Shown here: piece by piece, positions 53,200 through 62,070 of the stretch
Position numbering within the stretch: the first letter of the stretch is position 1
Layout: each line of letters opens with the position of its first letter
NCBI GenBank assembly: GCA_014193315.1
Contig: BJHS01000006.1
Span: 80,328-144,327, forward strand
Length of the DNA stretch: 64,000 bases
Reading direction: 5' to 3'
Origin: Verrucomicrobiota bacterium
Lineage (GTDB): Bacteria > Verrucomicrobiota > Verrucomicrobiia > Opitutales > UBA953
The notes under the pieces: generated by a model
What the model saw: the letters and a program-made list of their open reading frames with translations, nothing else
Databases searched by the model: none
What the model was told of the DNA's origin: nothing
Translations under genes and position numbers: made by a program

Positions 53200-53841
53200 A
53201 TGCAGGACGGCGACCAGCCCCAAGGAGAATTCGACGGATCCGGCAACGCCTCTTGGGGCGAGGCCGACTGGTCCGGCTACCTGCACCGCAATGATTTGGA
53301 AATCGGGCGCTTTCTTTCGTATTACAACGAGGTCAAACGCCTGCCCGACCGCCTGGATGTCAGCGCCCGCCGCATGGGCTGGGAAAGCGTCGACTGGGCG
53401 CCCGGAGAAAGCGAGGACCTCGCGGAGGATGAAGAAAACCCCGAACTCCCCTACTGCATCCACCAGCACCCGGTCTACATCGTCGCCCGCGCGCTCGGTT
53501 TCCAACTGACGGGCGCGCTCCGCACCCTTTGCCGCCAAAACCCGACGACCATCGGCGGCGAGCTAGGCGCCGACCTCATGCTTTCATTCTGGGACTCCCA
53601 GCATCAGGTCATCATGGCCATCAACGCCACCGACACGGGCGACTTGCCGCTGGCGCTAGTGCACATGAAGCGCGCCCTGACCTCGATCAACGACGCCATC
53701 GGCCTCAATGCCGGCCTGCCGGCCGCCGCGCGCCTGAACTCCGTCGACGCCGCCGAAGACCTGGAAGCGACCCTCTTCGACCTCCGCGAAATCTGCCTGC
53801 GCGTGATGGCGGATTGCCGCTGGGACGGGACGAAGAACTGA
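53200..53841 (+). CDS. conserved-looking hypothetical protein
   Basis: 213 residues, soluble and acidic, with no signal peptide. The body reads FLSYYNEVKRLPDRLDVSAR, then LPYCIHQHPVYIVARALGFQL, and the last 100 residues are helical (LALVHMKRALTSINDAIGL, LEATLFDLREICLRVMAD). Nothing like a known motif is visible. Coding character is good and the start ATG at 53200 has a run of G just upstream (none of them a clear SD). It converges with hprK, 3 bases away, and diverges from trpD. Confidence 0.6.
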   Translation: MQDGDQPQGEFDGSGNASWGEADWSGYLHRNDLEIGRFLSYYNEVKRLPDRLDVSARRMGWESVDWAPGESEDLAEDEENPELPYCIHQHPVYIVARALGFQLTGALRTLCRQNPTTIGGELGADLMLSFWDSQHQVIMAINATDTGDLPLALVHMKRALTSINDAIGLNAGLPAAARLNSVDAAEDLEATLFDLREICLRVMADCRWDGTKN

Positions 53842-53844
53842 GGC

Positions 53845-54819
53845 TCAGGCCTTGTTCTGTTCGCCGCGGGCCATGTGCTCGATGAGGCGATCGCTGAACT
53901 CCTTGGCGGAGTCGTGCCCCATGCCGCGGAGCGCCTGCACCATCGCGGCGACTTCGACCAACCGGGCCATGTCGCGTCCCGGCCGGACCGGGATCGTCAT
54001 GTGCGGCACCTTGCGACCAAGGATCTCAAAGGTCTCGACCTCGAGCCCGGAGCGTTCCTCGTCCATGCCAGGCTGCCAAAGCACGAAGGTGACGACCAGG
54101 TCGACGCGCTTCTCGCGGCGGACCGAACGGATCCCGAAGATTGAGGCGACGTTGATGATGCCGATACCGCGGCACTCCATGTAGCCGCGGTTGAGCTCCT
54201 TCGAGGTGCCTTGCAACTCGCGATCGCCGATGAGGGTCACGATGACGTAGTCATCGGCGACGAGGGAGTGGCCACGCTCGATGAGGGCCAAGGCGCACTC
54301 GCTCTTCCCGACGCCGGAGGCCCCGCGCAGGAGCACGCCCACGCCCTTGATGTCGACCAGGGTCGCGTGCAGGTTGGTGCGCGGCGCGAATTTCTCCTCC
54401 AATAACACGGTGGCTTCCGCCGAGAAATCCTTGGACTTGAGCTGGGTCCGGATGAGCGGGACCTGATGGCGATCGGCGAGCTTCATGAGGATCGCATCGA
54501 CGGGCAGACCGCGCGAAATCACGACGGCCGGAATCTTCTTCGCGAACACGTCGTCCAACAACTTCTCGCGGACTTCCGCCGTCTGGTCGCCCAAGTAGGC
54601 CATCTCGCCGGCCCCGAAGAGTTGCAGCCGCTTGTGCGCAAACTCCTTGAAATAGCCCGTGACGGCCAGGGCCGGACGATTGAGCGACTTCTCGGCGACC
54701 ATGTTGTCCAAGCCGGTCTCGCCGGCGATCAGCTCCATCTGGAGCATATCCCGGAAGGAATAGAAGAACTCACGGACGGAGACCGATTCCGGGCGGGTGT
54801 CAGGGGCTTGGTCGGACAT
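53845..54819 (-). CDS. hprK: HPr kinase/phosphorylase
   Basis: 324 residues. The N-terminal domain is followed by the kinase domain with P-loop [14 protein letters not shown] (about residues 168-181) and the HPrK signature [16 protein letters not shown]. It phosphorylates Ser46 of HPr-type proteins. No HPr, EI or EII gene is in the window; in many Gram-negatives HprK serves a nitrogen- or carbon-signalling PTS. It lies 5 bases after lptB, an association also known in proteobacteria. Confidence 0.95.
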   Translation of the reverse strand: MSDQAPDTRPESVSVREFFYSFRDMLQMELIAGETGLDNMVAEKSLNRPALAVTGYFKEFAHKRLQLFGAGEMAYLGDQTAEVREKLLDDVFAKKIPAVVISRGLPVDAILMKLADRHQVPLIRTQLKSKDFSAEATVLLEEKFAPRTNLHATLVDIKGVGVLLRGASGVGKSECALALIERGHSLVADDYVIVTLIGDRELQGTSKELNRGYMECRGIGIINVASIFGIRSVRREKRVDLVVTFVLWQPGMDEERSGLEVETFEILGRKVPHMTIPVRPGRDMARLVEVAAMVQALRGMGHDSAKEFSDRLIEHMARGEQNKA

Positions 54820-54824
54820 AAGGT

Positions 54825-55565
54825 TCAGAGTTTAAAGCCCTCGCCGAGGTAGTAGCGGCGGCTTTCCGGGTTGTTCACGATATCGGCCGGGGTGCCGGAG
54901 ACCAGGACCCGGCCCTGATGGATCAGGTAAGCGCGGTCGACGATCGACAGCGTCTCGCGCACATTATGGTCGGTGATGAGGACGCCGATGTCCCGATCCT
55001 TCAGGCGACGCACGATGGACTGTACCTCCGCGACGGAGATGGGGTCGACGCCGCTGAAGGGCTCGTCCATCAGGAGGAAGCGCGGGTTGGTCGCCAAGGC
55101 CCGGGCGATTTCCAGTCGACGGCGTTCTCCGCCGGAGAGCGTGAAGGCAGGCTGCTTCGCCAGTTTCTCGAGACCGAGGTCGTGCAACTGTCGCTGGGTG
55201 CGCTCTCGGCGTTCGGGCGCGGTGAGCTCAAGGGTCTCGACGACAGCGAGGACGTTCTCCCACACGGTGAGCTTACGGAAGATGGAGGCTTCCTGCGGAA
55301 GGTAGCCTAGCCCGGAACGGGCGCGCTGCCACATCGGCATCGCGGTGACGTCGCGGCCATCCAGGAAGACCCGCCCGGAGGTCGCCGGCACCAGACCGAC
55401 GACCATGTAGAAAGTCGTGGTCTTGCCGGCGCCGTTGGGGCCCAGTAGACCGACGATTTCACCGGCCTGCAGTTGCAGGCTGACATCCATGACCGCAACC
55501 TTCGGCCCGTAGTGCTTGGCGAGCGATTCGACGCGGACCTGACCCTTTTCACCAGTGGAAGCCAT
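54825..55565 (-). CDS. lptB: LPS export ABC transporter ATP-binding protein LptB
   Basis: 246 residues. ATPase of the LptB2FG complex. Walker [11 protein letters not shown] (42-51), signature [15 protein letters not shown], Walker [12 protein letters not shown], and the LptB-typical [12 protein letters not shown] block. It follows the LptA-like gene by 18 bases and precedes hprK by 5. LptF and LptG are not in the window. Confidence 0.95.
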   Translation of the reverse strand: MASTGEKGQVRVESLAKHYGPKVAVMDVSLQLQAGEIVGLLGPNGAGKTTTFYMVVGLVPATSGRVFLDGRDVTAMPMWQRARSGLGYLPQEASIFRKLTVWENVLAVVETLELTAPERRERTQRQLHDLGLEKLAKQPAFTLSGGERRRLEIARALATNPRFLLMDEPFSGVDPISVAEVQSIVRRLKDRDIGVLITDHNVRETLSIVDRAYLIHQGRVLVSGTPADIVNNPESRRYYLGEGFKL

Positions 55566-55583
55566 ACGATAAGGAGGAAGTCC

Positions 55584-57659
55584 TCAGCGTCCCTTGTCGA
55601 GGCTTTTGACCGCCGGCAGCGTGAAGTCTTCCCCGAGGAAGATCTTCGGCCGGACCACCTGGTCGGGCATCGCCGGGTCCGGCGCGGACTCCATCCGCCA
55701 GGACTTGGCTTTGAAATCATAGAGCACCTCCTTGGCGGGCACGCCTTCGATCCCCGCACGGGTCCGCAGCCGGGCATCGCCGGTCAGGCGAGCCAACCCC
55801 TCCTCCGGCTTGACCTCGAGCACCCGGCCGCGGGCGGCCGATTCACCGGCCACCGCATTGACGTTACCTCGCCCCACCATCAAACGGGCGACCATGCGGC
55901 CGGTCCGATCGGGCGTGACCAATCCCTCCAGCAAGTCGCAGGAGGCGTCCACGCCGTCGGCCTTCATGCCGACATTGCCGCGCAGGAAGAACTTCGCGGC
56001 CTCCGGCGTGCTAAGGATCTCATGGGCATCGGCGACAAAATCCGCCTTCTTCCCGTCGGCGAATTGGACGAAGAGCCGCGGACGATTGCCATCGGCCCCG
56101 CCCGAAAGATTAAGCAGGCGGGGTTGGCCCGCGAGCCGGTCTTTCTTCAAGACTTCCTCGATTTCGACCGCGGGGACGTAATCGATCCGCTCGGCCGAAC
56201 AAGCCAAGCCGGGCTGGATATAAGTGACCTTACCGGTAAGGAAGACCTTGCTCAGCACATGCCCGGACTTACCGGGGACGGCGAAGGCGACCAAGCGATC
56301 GGACTGGGTGCTGATCAGCCCAGCCACATACCGCACGCTTCCATCCAAATCCGCCTCGACCACGCCCTTCTGCACGGTGAGGACGACTTGGTCGGCCTCC
56401 GCCTGCCCCGGGGCGGCACCCGCTTCGGGGCCCGCGGGAAGTCGGGCGGCCGCCCGGACGCCCGGGCCCGAACGGACCTCGACGCGCTCGTGCTGGCGGT
56501 CGGACAAAATCGTGAAGCCCGCCAATTCGAAACCGCGACTGTCCTTCAAGTGCGGTCGCCCGGACAAGCGGAGGATGCCCTGGGCCCTTTCCCACCTCGC
56601 TTCTTCGGCCTCGAAGCGAGCCCCTTCCGCCGTCCCCCGGACCCCGCCCGTCGCCAGCAGCTCGACCATCGCCCCCTTCACCACCGTCGCCGTCATGCGG
56701 ACCGCCTCGAAGCGATCCTCGCCGGCAAGGTAGGTCGACTGGCCGACGCATTCCACCAAGGTACGGGAAGAGGCGGCGGCGCGCCGAAGGGTGATCGTCT
56801 CGCCGGTCAATTCGGACGCGGGGTCGGCTGGGCGGGTGACGCGCAGGCGCACCGGCTGTCCGACCGCGGCACGCAACGTCGTGACGTCATCCTTGGTCTC
56901 ATGACGCAGGTTATCGGAGGTCGCCTCAAACCCCGGCTCCGTCAAGGTGACGCCGCCGGCTAAAACGAGGACTTCCTGGGTCAGGTCATAGTCGGCGGAC
57001 TCACCGGTCAACGTCTGGCTTTCCGCCCGGCGGACGACTTTACCCATGGCACGGATCGAACGGCAGACGGCGACGCCCTTGGGTCCATCCTCGATCAGGC
57101 AGACGAGTCGCTCGCAAGTCAGGCGTTCGTTCCGTCGGTCCACGACCACTTTGCCGACGAAGGTCAGCTGATTGCCTTGGGCGACCGGCGCGGCATCCAG
57201 ACGTTCCGCGTGGATGCGCAAACGTTGCAGGACCGGCTTGGCCAGGTCCAGTTCGGCCGAAACATCGGACAAAATGGCGAAGGTGTCCCCTTGATTGGTC
57301 GAGCGCCAGCTCCAGCCCAGCCCGGCCAGGTTGAACGCCGTGGAGCGCGCGGTGATCGGGGTGGAACCCTGAGCGGACTTGCGTTCAGGCGAAGCCGTGC
57401 CGTAAGGACTCGCGAAGGTGACCTGCGGCTGCCCGCCGCGGTACGAGCGGACCTCGATTTTCTCCATGTCCCAGGTGCCAGCGAGGGTGGTCGGCTTCAT
57501 GCGTGCCGCCGTCAGTTCCCAGGCCTTCTCGGCTTTCACATCCTCGCTGAAACCCGCGAAAGAACCGCCGCCAATATCTTGGAACTTGATTTCCTTGGGG
57601 GGGGCGGTCTGCGCGCCTAGCCCTGCCAACAGGAGCCAGGACAAGAGGAATAAGCGCAT
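55584..57659 (-). CDS. large OstA/LptA-like exported protein
   Basis: 691 residues with a signal peptide (MRLFLLSWLLLAGLGAQT). The chain is a long series of beta-rich repeats like those of OstA/LptA/LptC domains, such as LTFVGKVVVDRRNERLTCERLV, SADYDLTQEVLVLAGGVTLTEPGFEATSDNL and VFLTGKVTYIQPGLACSAERIDY. It could combine LptC- and LptA-like bridge parts in one chain. It is more than three times longer than E. coli LptA. Its place before lptB supports a role in LPS transport across the periplasm. Confidence 0.85.
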   Translation of the reverse strand: MRLFLLSWLLLAGLGAQTAPPKEIKFQDIGGGSFAGFSEDVKAEKAWELTAARMKPTTLAGTWDMEKIEVRSYRGGQPQVTFASPYGTASPERKSAQGSTPITARSTAFNLAGLGWSWRSTNQGDTFAILSDVSAELDLAKPVLQRLRIHAERLDAAPVAQGNQLTFVGKVVVDRRNERLTCERLVCLIEDGPKGVAVCRSIRAMGKVVRRAESQTLTGESADYDLTQEVLVLAGGVTLTEPGFEATSDNLRHETKDDVTTLRAAVGQPVRLRVTRPADPASELTGETITLRRAAASSRTLVECVGQSTYLAGEDRFEAVRMTATVVKGAMVELLATGGVRGTAEGARFEAEEARWERAQGILRLSGRPHLKDSRGFELAGFTILSDRQHERVEVRSGPGVRAAARLPAGPEAGAAPGQAEADQVVLTVQKGVVEADLDGSVRYVAGLISTQSDRLVAFAVPGKSGHVLSKVFLTGKVTYIQPGLACSAERIDYVPAVEIEEVLKKDRLAGQPRLLNLSGGADGNRPRLFVQFADGKKADFVADAHEILSTPEAAKFFLRGNVGMKADGVDASCDLLEGLVTPDRTGRMVARLMVGRGNVNAVAGESAARGRVLEVKPEEGLARLTGDARLRTRAGIEGVPAKEVLYDFKAKSWRMESAPDPAMPDQVVRPKIFLGEDFTLPAVKSLDKGR

Positions 57660-57698
57660 GACATCATGACACCTAAAACCCGCGCCCGAATCAAGCGA

Positions 57699-58715
57699 TT
57701 ACACCTTGGGCGGACGCGGGAAAGGCGTCGGCGAAACCAGCGGCGGCATGGGAGTCGAGGGTAGGACTTCGCCGGTGATCAGCGGGTGACCAGCGAGGAA
57801 TTCCCCCACGGGCATCATCTTACCGCCGGGGCGTTGCAGGCGTTGGAGGACAAGGATACCCTCCCCGCAGGCGACCCGCACCCCGTTACTGTCCGCGTCT
57901 AAGATTGTCCCGGGCGAAACTTCGACCGACGCCGCCTCAGCCTGCGCGGCACCGACCTTCAAAGTCACCGCACGATGATCGAACGTCGAACCCGGCCAAC
58001 CTTCGAGCGCGCCGATGCGGGCGGCCAAGGCCTGAGCCGCAACACGGAAATCGAGGGCCGCGTCCTGTCGGTTAAGCCGGCGGGTGAACGAGACCGCGGC
58101 CTCATCCTGCGGCACCGGCACGGAAGCCCCCCGCAACACCGTCGGCAAAGCCTGTTCCGCCAGTTGTCCCGCCAATCGGCCAAGGCGGGCGCGCAGGGCG
58201 GAGCGACCTTCTCCCGGCGGCACCGACAGGGAAGCTTGCGCGTGCAAGGGACCGGCATCGAGCCGACGGACGACCTGTTGCAGGGAAACGCCCGTGCTCG
58301 ACCAAGCGGAGGCCAAGGCCGCCTCGACGGGGGTCGCGCCACGCAAGGCCGGCAAAATCGAGCCATGGAAGTTGACGAAACCGAGCCGGGTCGACGCGAG
58401 CAGATCGTCCTTCAAAATCTGCCCGTAGGCCATGACCACGCCGAGGTCGACCTGGTCCGCCCCGAGTTCCGCCGCGTGCTCTGGCCCCAGCCGCTCGGGC
58501 TGGCGCACCAAGTAACCCTCCGCCCGCGCCCAAGCAGTGACCGCGTTGGGCTGGATTTCCTGCCCACGCCCCGAGGGCCGGTCCGGTTGCGAATACACCG
58601 CGACAATCGACACCCCGGGTAAGGCGGCGGCGGCTCGGAAGGCCGGCAAGGCAATCTCATCCGAGCCGAGCAGGACCAGGCGGCGAAGGGGGCTCGTCGT
58701 TCCGGTGGTGCTCAT
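57699..58715 (-). CDS. fmt: methionyl-tRNA formyltransferase
   Basis: 338 residues. Formylates initiator Met-tRNA. The N-terminal GSDEIALPAF and the catalytic region VNFHGSILPALRGATPVEAAL with a following STGVSLQQVVRRLDAGPL are typical. The His of the usual LHPS motif is kept as FHGS. The C-terminal OB domain starts near residue 215. It lies 8 bases after der and 39 before the LptA-like gene; the usual partner def is not adjacent. Confidence 0.92.
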   Translation of the reverse strand: MSTTGTTSPLRRLVLLGSDEIALPAFRAAAALPGVSIVAVYSQPDRPSGRGQEIQPNAVTAWARAEGYLVRQPERLGPEHAAELGADQVDLGVVMAYGQILKDDLLASTRLGFVNFHGSILPALRGATPVEAALASAWSSTGVSLQQVVRRLDAGPLHAQASLSVPPGEGRSALRARLGRLAGQLAEQALPTVLRGASVPVPQDEAAVSFTRRLNRQDAALDFRVAAQALAARIGALEGWPGSTFDHRAVTLKVGAAQAEAASVEVSPGTILDADSNGVRVACGEGILVLQRLQRPGGKMMPVGEFLAGHPLITGEVLPSTPMPPLVSPTPFPRPPKV

Positions 58716-58723
58716 CGGAGGGT

Positions 58724-60349
58724 TTACTTGCGGGCCTGCCGGGCGGCGCGTCCCTTGAGCGAGCGAGGCTTATCCCAACGCGTGTACGCCTTCTTCTTGG
58801 GGCCGGTGGAAGGACGGGAAACGCGGACCTTGCCGATGCGAGGCTTGGAAGCGGAAGGCGCGGGCTTCGGCGACTCCTTGGCTACCGGCTTGGCCGAGGC
58901 CGCCGCGAAGGCCGCCCCTTCCGTGCCGACGGGAGTGCCGGAACCACGCCGACCTGTCTGCTTGGGCTTACCGACGATATCAAGGAAGACCGGCACGCCG
59001 GCCAGGTCGAACTCCTCATGCACGCCCTTCACCAAGAAACGCTGGTAGGCATCTTCCAAGCGTTCCTCGGAATTACAGAAAAGCCGGAAGCGGATTGGGC
59101 GCTTGGACACCTGCGTGACGTAGTAGCACTTGAAGCGCTTCCCTGAGACCATGCGCGGCGGGCGCTTGGTCATCAGGTCTTGGATGACGCGGTTGATCCG
59201 CCCCGTCGGGATGGTGGCACCCGCGCGCTGGAAGACCCCTTCGGCGGCATCGAGCATATCCTCGGCCCGCAGGCCGGTCTTGGCGGAGACGAACAACAGG
59301 GGCGGGTCGGGCAGGAAGAAAAGTTCGCGGCGGACGGCCGAGCGGAACTTCGAGCGGAACTCCTCCTCATCCTCAAAACCATCGATGTTCTCCTCCCGGA
59401 AAGCCTGCTTCGCGAGGTCCCACTTATTGACGACGATGACGAGGCCGCAACCCAGCAAGGCCAGTTCGCCGGCCAGCTGCTTGTCGATCCGCGTGACACC
59501 CTGCCCGGAATCGAGCACCAGGAAGACGACATCGGTCTCGGCGAGAATCTCGTCGGCGCGGGTCTGGGAGAAGAAATCGAGGGTATCACGCTTGTTCGCC
59601 GTCCGCCGGCCGGCGGTGTCGACCAGCACGAACGAGGCCTTGGAGCCGTCCGCCTTGGCGCGGGAAAGCCGGGACCGGACCGGGTCGCGGGTGGTGCCGG
59701 CGATCTCGCTCACGATGAGGCGGGAGCCGCCGAGCAGACGATTACCCAAGGAACTTTTGCCGACGTTCGGCCGGCCGGCGAGGGCGAGGCGGATGGCCCG
59801 GGGGCCGTCGTCGCGTTCGGGGAGCGGGGCCGGGCCGAGCACCGCCTGAATCCGGGCGATCAGCTGCGGCATGCCACGTCCATGCTCGGCGGAGACGAGC
59901 ACGGGCTCGCCGAAACCCAGTTCGAAGAATTCGCCGTAGAGACCGTCTCGGTCCTCGGTGTCGGCCTTGTTCGCGGCGACGATCACGCGCTTGCCGGCCT
60001 GGCGAAGCTGCGTGGCGACCTCGAGGTCGAGCGGGGTGCAACCCTCCGTCGCATCCACCACGAGCAGGACCAGTGACGCCGCGGCGAGCGCGAACCCGAC
60101 CTGCTCCTCGACGGCGTCGGCGACGACCTTCGGGGTCAGCTCGGCCTTGTAGAGGCCGATGCCACCCGTATCCATCAAGGTGTACCGACCCTCATGGACC
60201 TCGGCGGTGATCAGGTCGCGGGTCACGCCGGGCTGGTCGTGCACGATCGAGATGCGCCGACCAACGAGGCGGTTGAAGAGCCGGCTTTTGCCGACGTTAG
60301 GACGGCCCACGATGGCTACCGCACGGGAGATTTCAGTGTTCCGTTCCAT
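58724..60349 (-). CDS. der: ribosome assembly GTPase Der (EngA)
   Basis: 541 residues from the ATG at 60349. Two GTPase domains in tandem: P-loops GRPNVGKSRLFNRL (15-28) and GRPNVGKSSLGNRL (about 197-210), with DTGG and DTAG G3 motifs and NKAD and NKWD G4 motifs. A KH-like domain follows. After about residue 455 there is a basic, Pro/Ala/Lys-rich tail of about 85 residues ending KGRAARQARK, longer than in E. coli Der. It acts in 50S assembly. Confidence 0.95.
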   Translation of the reverse strand: MERNTEISRAVAIVGRPNVGKSRLFNRLVGRRISIVHDQPGVTRDLITAEVHEGRYTLMDTGGIGLYKAELTPKVVADAVEEQVGFALAAASLVLLVVDATEGCTPLDLEVATQLRQAGKRVIVAANKADTEDRDGLYGEFFELGFGEPVLVSAEHGRGMPQLIARIQAVLGPAPLPERDDGPRAIRLALAGRPNVGKSSLGNRLLGGSRLIVSEIAGTTRDPVRSRLSRAKADGSKASFVLVDTAGRRTANKRDTLDFFSQTRADEILAETDVVFLVLDSGQGVTRIDKQLAGELALLGCGLVIVVNKWDLAKQAFREENIDGFEDEEEFRSKFRSAVRRELFFLPDPPLLFVSAKTGLRAEDMLDAAEGVFQRAGATIPTGRINRVIQDLMTKRPPRMVSGKRFKCYYVTQVSKRPIRFRLFCNSEERLEDAYQRFLVKGVHEEFDLAGVPVFLDIVGKPKQTGRRGSGTPVGTEGAAFAAASAKPVAKESPKPAPSASKPRIGKVRVSRPSTGPKKKAYTRWDKPRSLKGRAARQARK

Positions 60350-60397
60350 GAAGCCCGAAGAGTCGGGCGGGAGCGGCCCGCTAGCAAGCAAGGATGC

Positions 60398-61573
60398 TCA
60401 ACCGCGGCGGATGGTGTCCAAAAAACGGGCAATCCGCTCGCCGGCCTCATGGATCCGCTCGTAACTGGTCGAGAAAGAGGCCCGGCAGAAGCCCGCCCCG
60501 GCGCTCCCGAAGGCGGTGCCGGGCACCATCGCCACCTTCTGCTGCTCGAGCAATTTCTGGGCGAAAGTCAGCGAGTCCATCCCGGTCGAGGTGATGTCGG
60601 GGAAGGCGTAGAACGCCCCGCGCGGCAGGTGGCAAGGCAAGCCGAGTTCATTGAAGCGGCGAACAATGAAGTCGCGGCGCTCGCGATACTTATCGCGCAT
60701 GTGCAGCATGGAGTCCCGGCCGTTGCGCAAGGCCTCGACCGCAGCCTCCTGGCTGATGATGGAGGCGCACATGATACCGTATTGGTGAACCTTGAGCATG
60801 CCGTCGATGACCGCAGCCGGACCACAGGCGTACCCGATCCGGAAGCCGGTCATCGCGAAAGCCTTCGAGAAGCCATGCAGGAAGACGGTGCGGTCGCGCA
60901 TCCCCGGCAGGGACGCGATGGAGACATGGTCGCCGTTGAAGGTCAGTTCAGAGTAGATTTCATCGGAAGCGACCAGCAGGTCCTTCTCGATGGCGAACTT
61001 GGCGATTTCCTGAAGCTTGGCCCGGTCGGCGGTGCCGCCCGTCGGGTTGGTCGGGAAATTGATGACCAGAACCTTGCAGCCAGGCTGCCAAGCGGCCCGC
61101 AGGGCGGCGGGGTCGAGGGCGAACTGATCGGCCGACGTGGTCCGGACCGGCACGGGCTCGGCGTGGCAGAGCGTCACGCTCGGGGCGTAGGAGACGTAGC
61201 AAGGCTCGTGGTAGAGCACCTTGTCCCCGGGATTGAGCGTGGCGCGGAGAAGGATGTCCAAGGCCTCGGACACCCCGATGGTGACCAGAATCTCGTTCTC
61301 CGGGTCATACTCGGGACCATAGTGCTTCGCGACGTAGCGCGAGATCTCCTCCCGCAGCTGACTCGTGCCGCGATTATCGGTATAGGAGGTCCGGCCTTTC
61401 TCGAGCGCGTTCATCGCCGCCTCGCGGATATGGAACGGGGTGACGAAATCCGGCTCCCCGATGCCGAGGGAGACCGCGTCCCTCATCTTGGAGACGATGG
61501 CGAAGAAATCCCGGATGCCCGACTTGGGCAAGGAGGTGACATGTCGCGCGACATAGCGGCCGGAGTCGTCCAT
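60398..61573 (-). CDS. class I aminotransferase (aspartate/aromatic type)
   Basis: 391 residues. PLP enzyme of fold type I; the PLP lysine is in FLHGFSKAFAMTGFRIGY (about residue 240). Also LGIGEPDFVTPFHI, SYTDNRGTSQLREEI and NFPTNPTGG. An aspartate or aromatic amino acid aminotransferase (also diaminopimelate-type) is likely. It is downstream of an Lrp-type regulator and a DAHP synthase gene on the same strand, which favours aromatic amino acids. 48 bases separate it from der. Confidence 0.88.
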   Translation of the reverse strand: MDDSGRYVARHVTSLPKSGIRDFFAIVSKMRDAVSLGIGEPDFVTPFHIREAAMNALEKGRTSYTDNRGTSQLREEISRYVAKHYGPEYDPENEILVTIGVSEALDILLRATLNPGDKVLYHEPCYVSYAPSVTLCHAEPVPVRTTSADQFALDPAALRAAWQPGCKVLVINFPTNPTGGTADRAKLQEIAKFAIEKDLLVASDEIYSELTFNGDHVSIASLPGMRDRTVFLHGFSKAFAMTGFRIGYACGPAAVIDGMLKVHQYGIMCASIISQEAAVEALRNGRDSMLHMRDKYRERRDFIVRRFNELGLPCHLPRGAFYAFPDITSTGMDSLTFAQKLLEQQKVAMVPGTAFGSAGAGFCRASFSTSYERIHEAGERIARFLDTIRRG

Positions 61574-61582
61574 GGTCGGCGA

Positions 61583-62065
61583 TCAGGGGCTGACCGAGGG
61601 CTGGTCGCGGCGCACGCCCTCGGCGGTGACGACGAAGCCGTCCTTCTTGTAGGCGCGCAGGAAGAAATGGGTCGAGGTCCCCTGGACGCCCTCGATGCGG
61701 GCGAGGCGCTCGTGGACGAAGCCAGCGACCTTGTAGAGGTTATCGGCCGTGACGACGACCAGCAGGTCGTAGCCCCCGGACATCAAGTAACAGCTTTCCA
61801 CCTGCTCGAACGAACTGATGCGCTCGGCGATACCGTCGAAGCCGCCGATACCTTCCGGGCGGATCTTGATCTCGATGACCGCGCGGACGCGGCGTTCGGC
61901 TTCGAAACTGGGGTTCAGCACCGGGCGCATGCCCAGCAGGACGCCCTGGCGACGGAGTTCGGCCAGTTCGCGCTCGATCGCGTCAGGCCCGAGCCCGAGG
62001 ATTTTGCCGAGCTGCTGCGTATCGAGGGCCTCGCCTTCAAGGAGGAGTTTTAGGACGGAGTTCAT
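61583..62065 (-). CDS. Lrp/AsnC-family transcriptional regulator
   Basis: 160 residues from the ATG at 62065. A winged helix-turn-helix (DTQQLGKILGLGPDAIERELAELRRQGVLLG) is followed by the RAM/AsnC ligand domain (AVIEIKIRPEGIGGFDGIAERI, SGGYDLLVVVTADNL, HFFLRAYKKDG). The helix-turn-helix starts close to the N-terminus. It sits between the DAHP synthase gene (5 bases) and the aminotransferase gene (9 bases), so it may regulate this aromatic-pathway run in response to an amino acid. Confidence 0.9.
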   Translation of the reverse strand: MNSVLKLLLEGEALDTQQLGKILGLGPDAIERELAELRRQGVLLGMRPVLNPSFEAERRVRAVIEIKIRPEGIGGFDGIAERISSFEQVESCYLMSGGYDLLVVVTADNLYKVAGFVHERLARIEGVQGTSTHFFLRAYKKDGFVVTAEGVRRDQPSVSP

Positions 62066-62070
62066 AAAGG

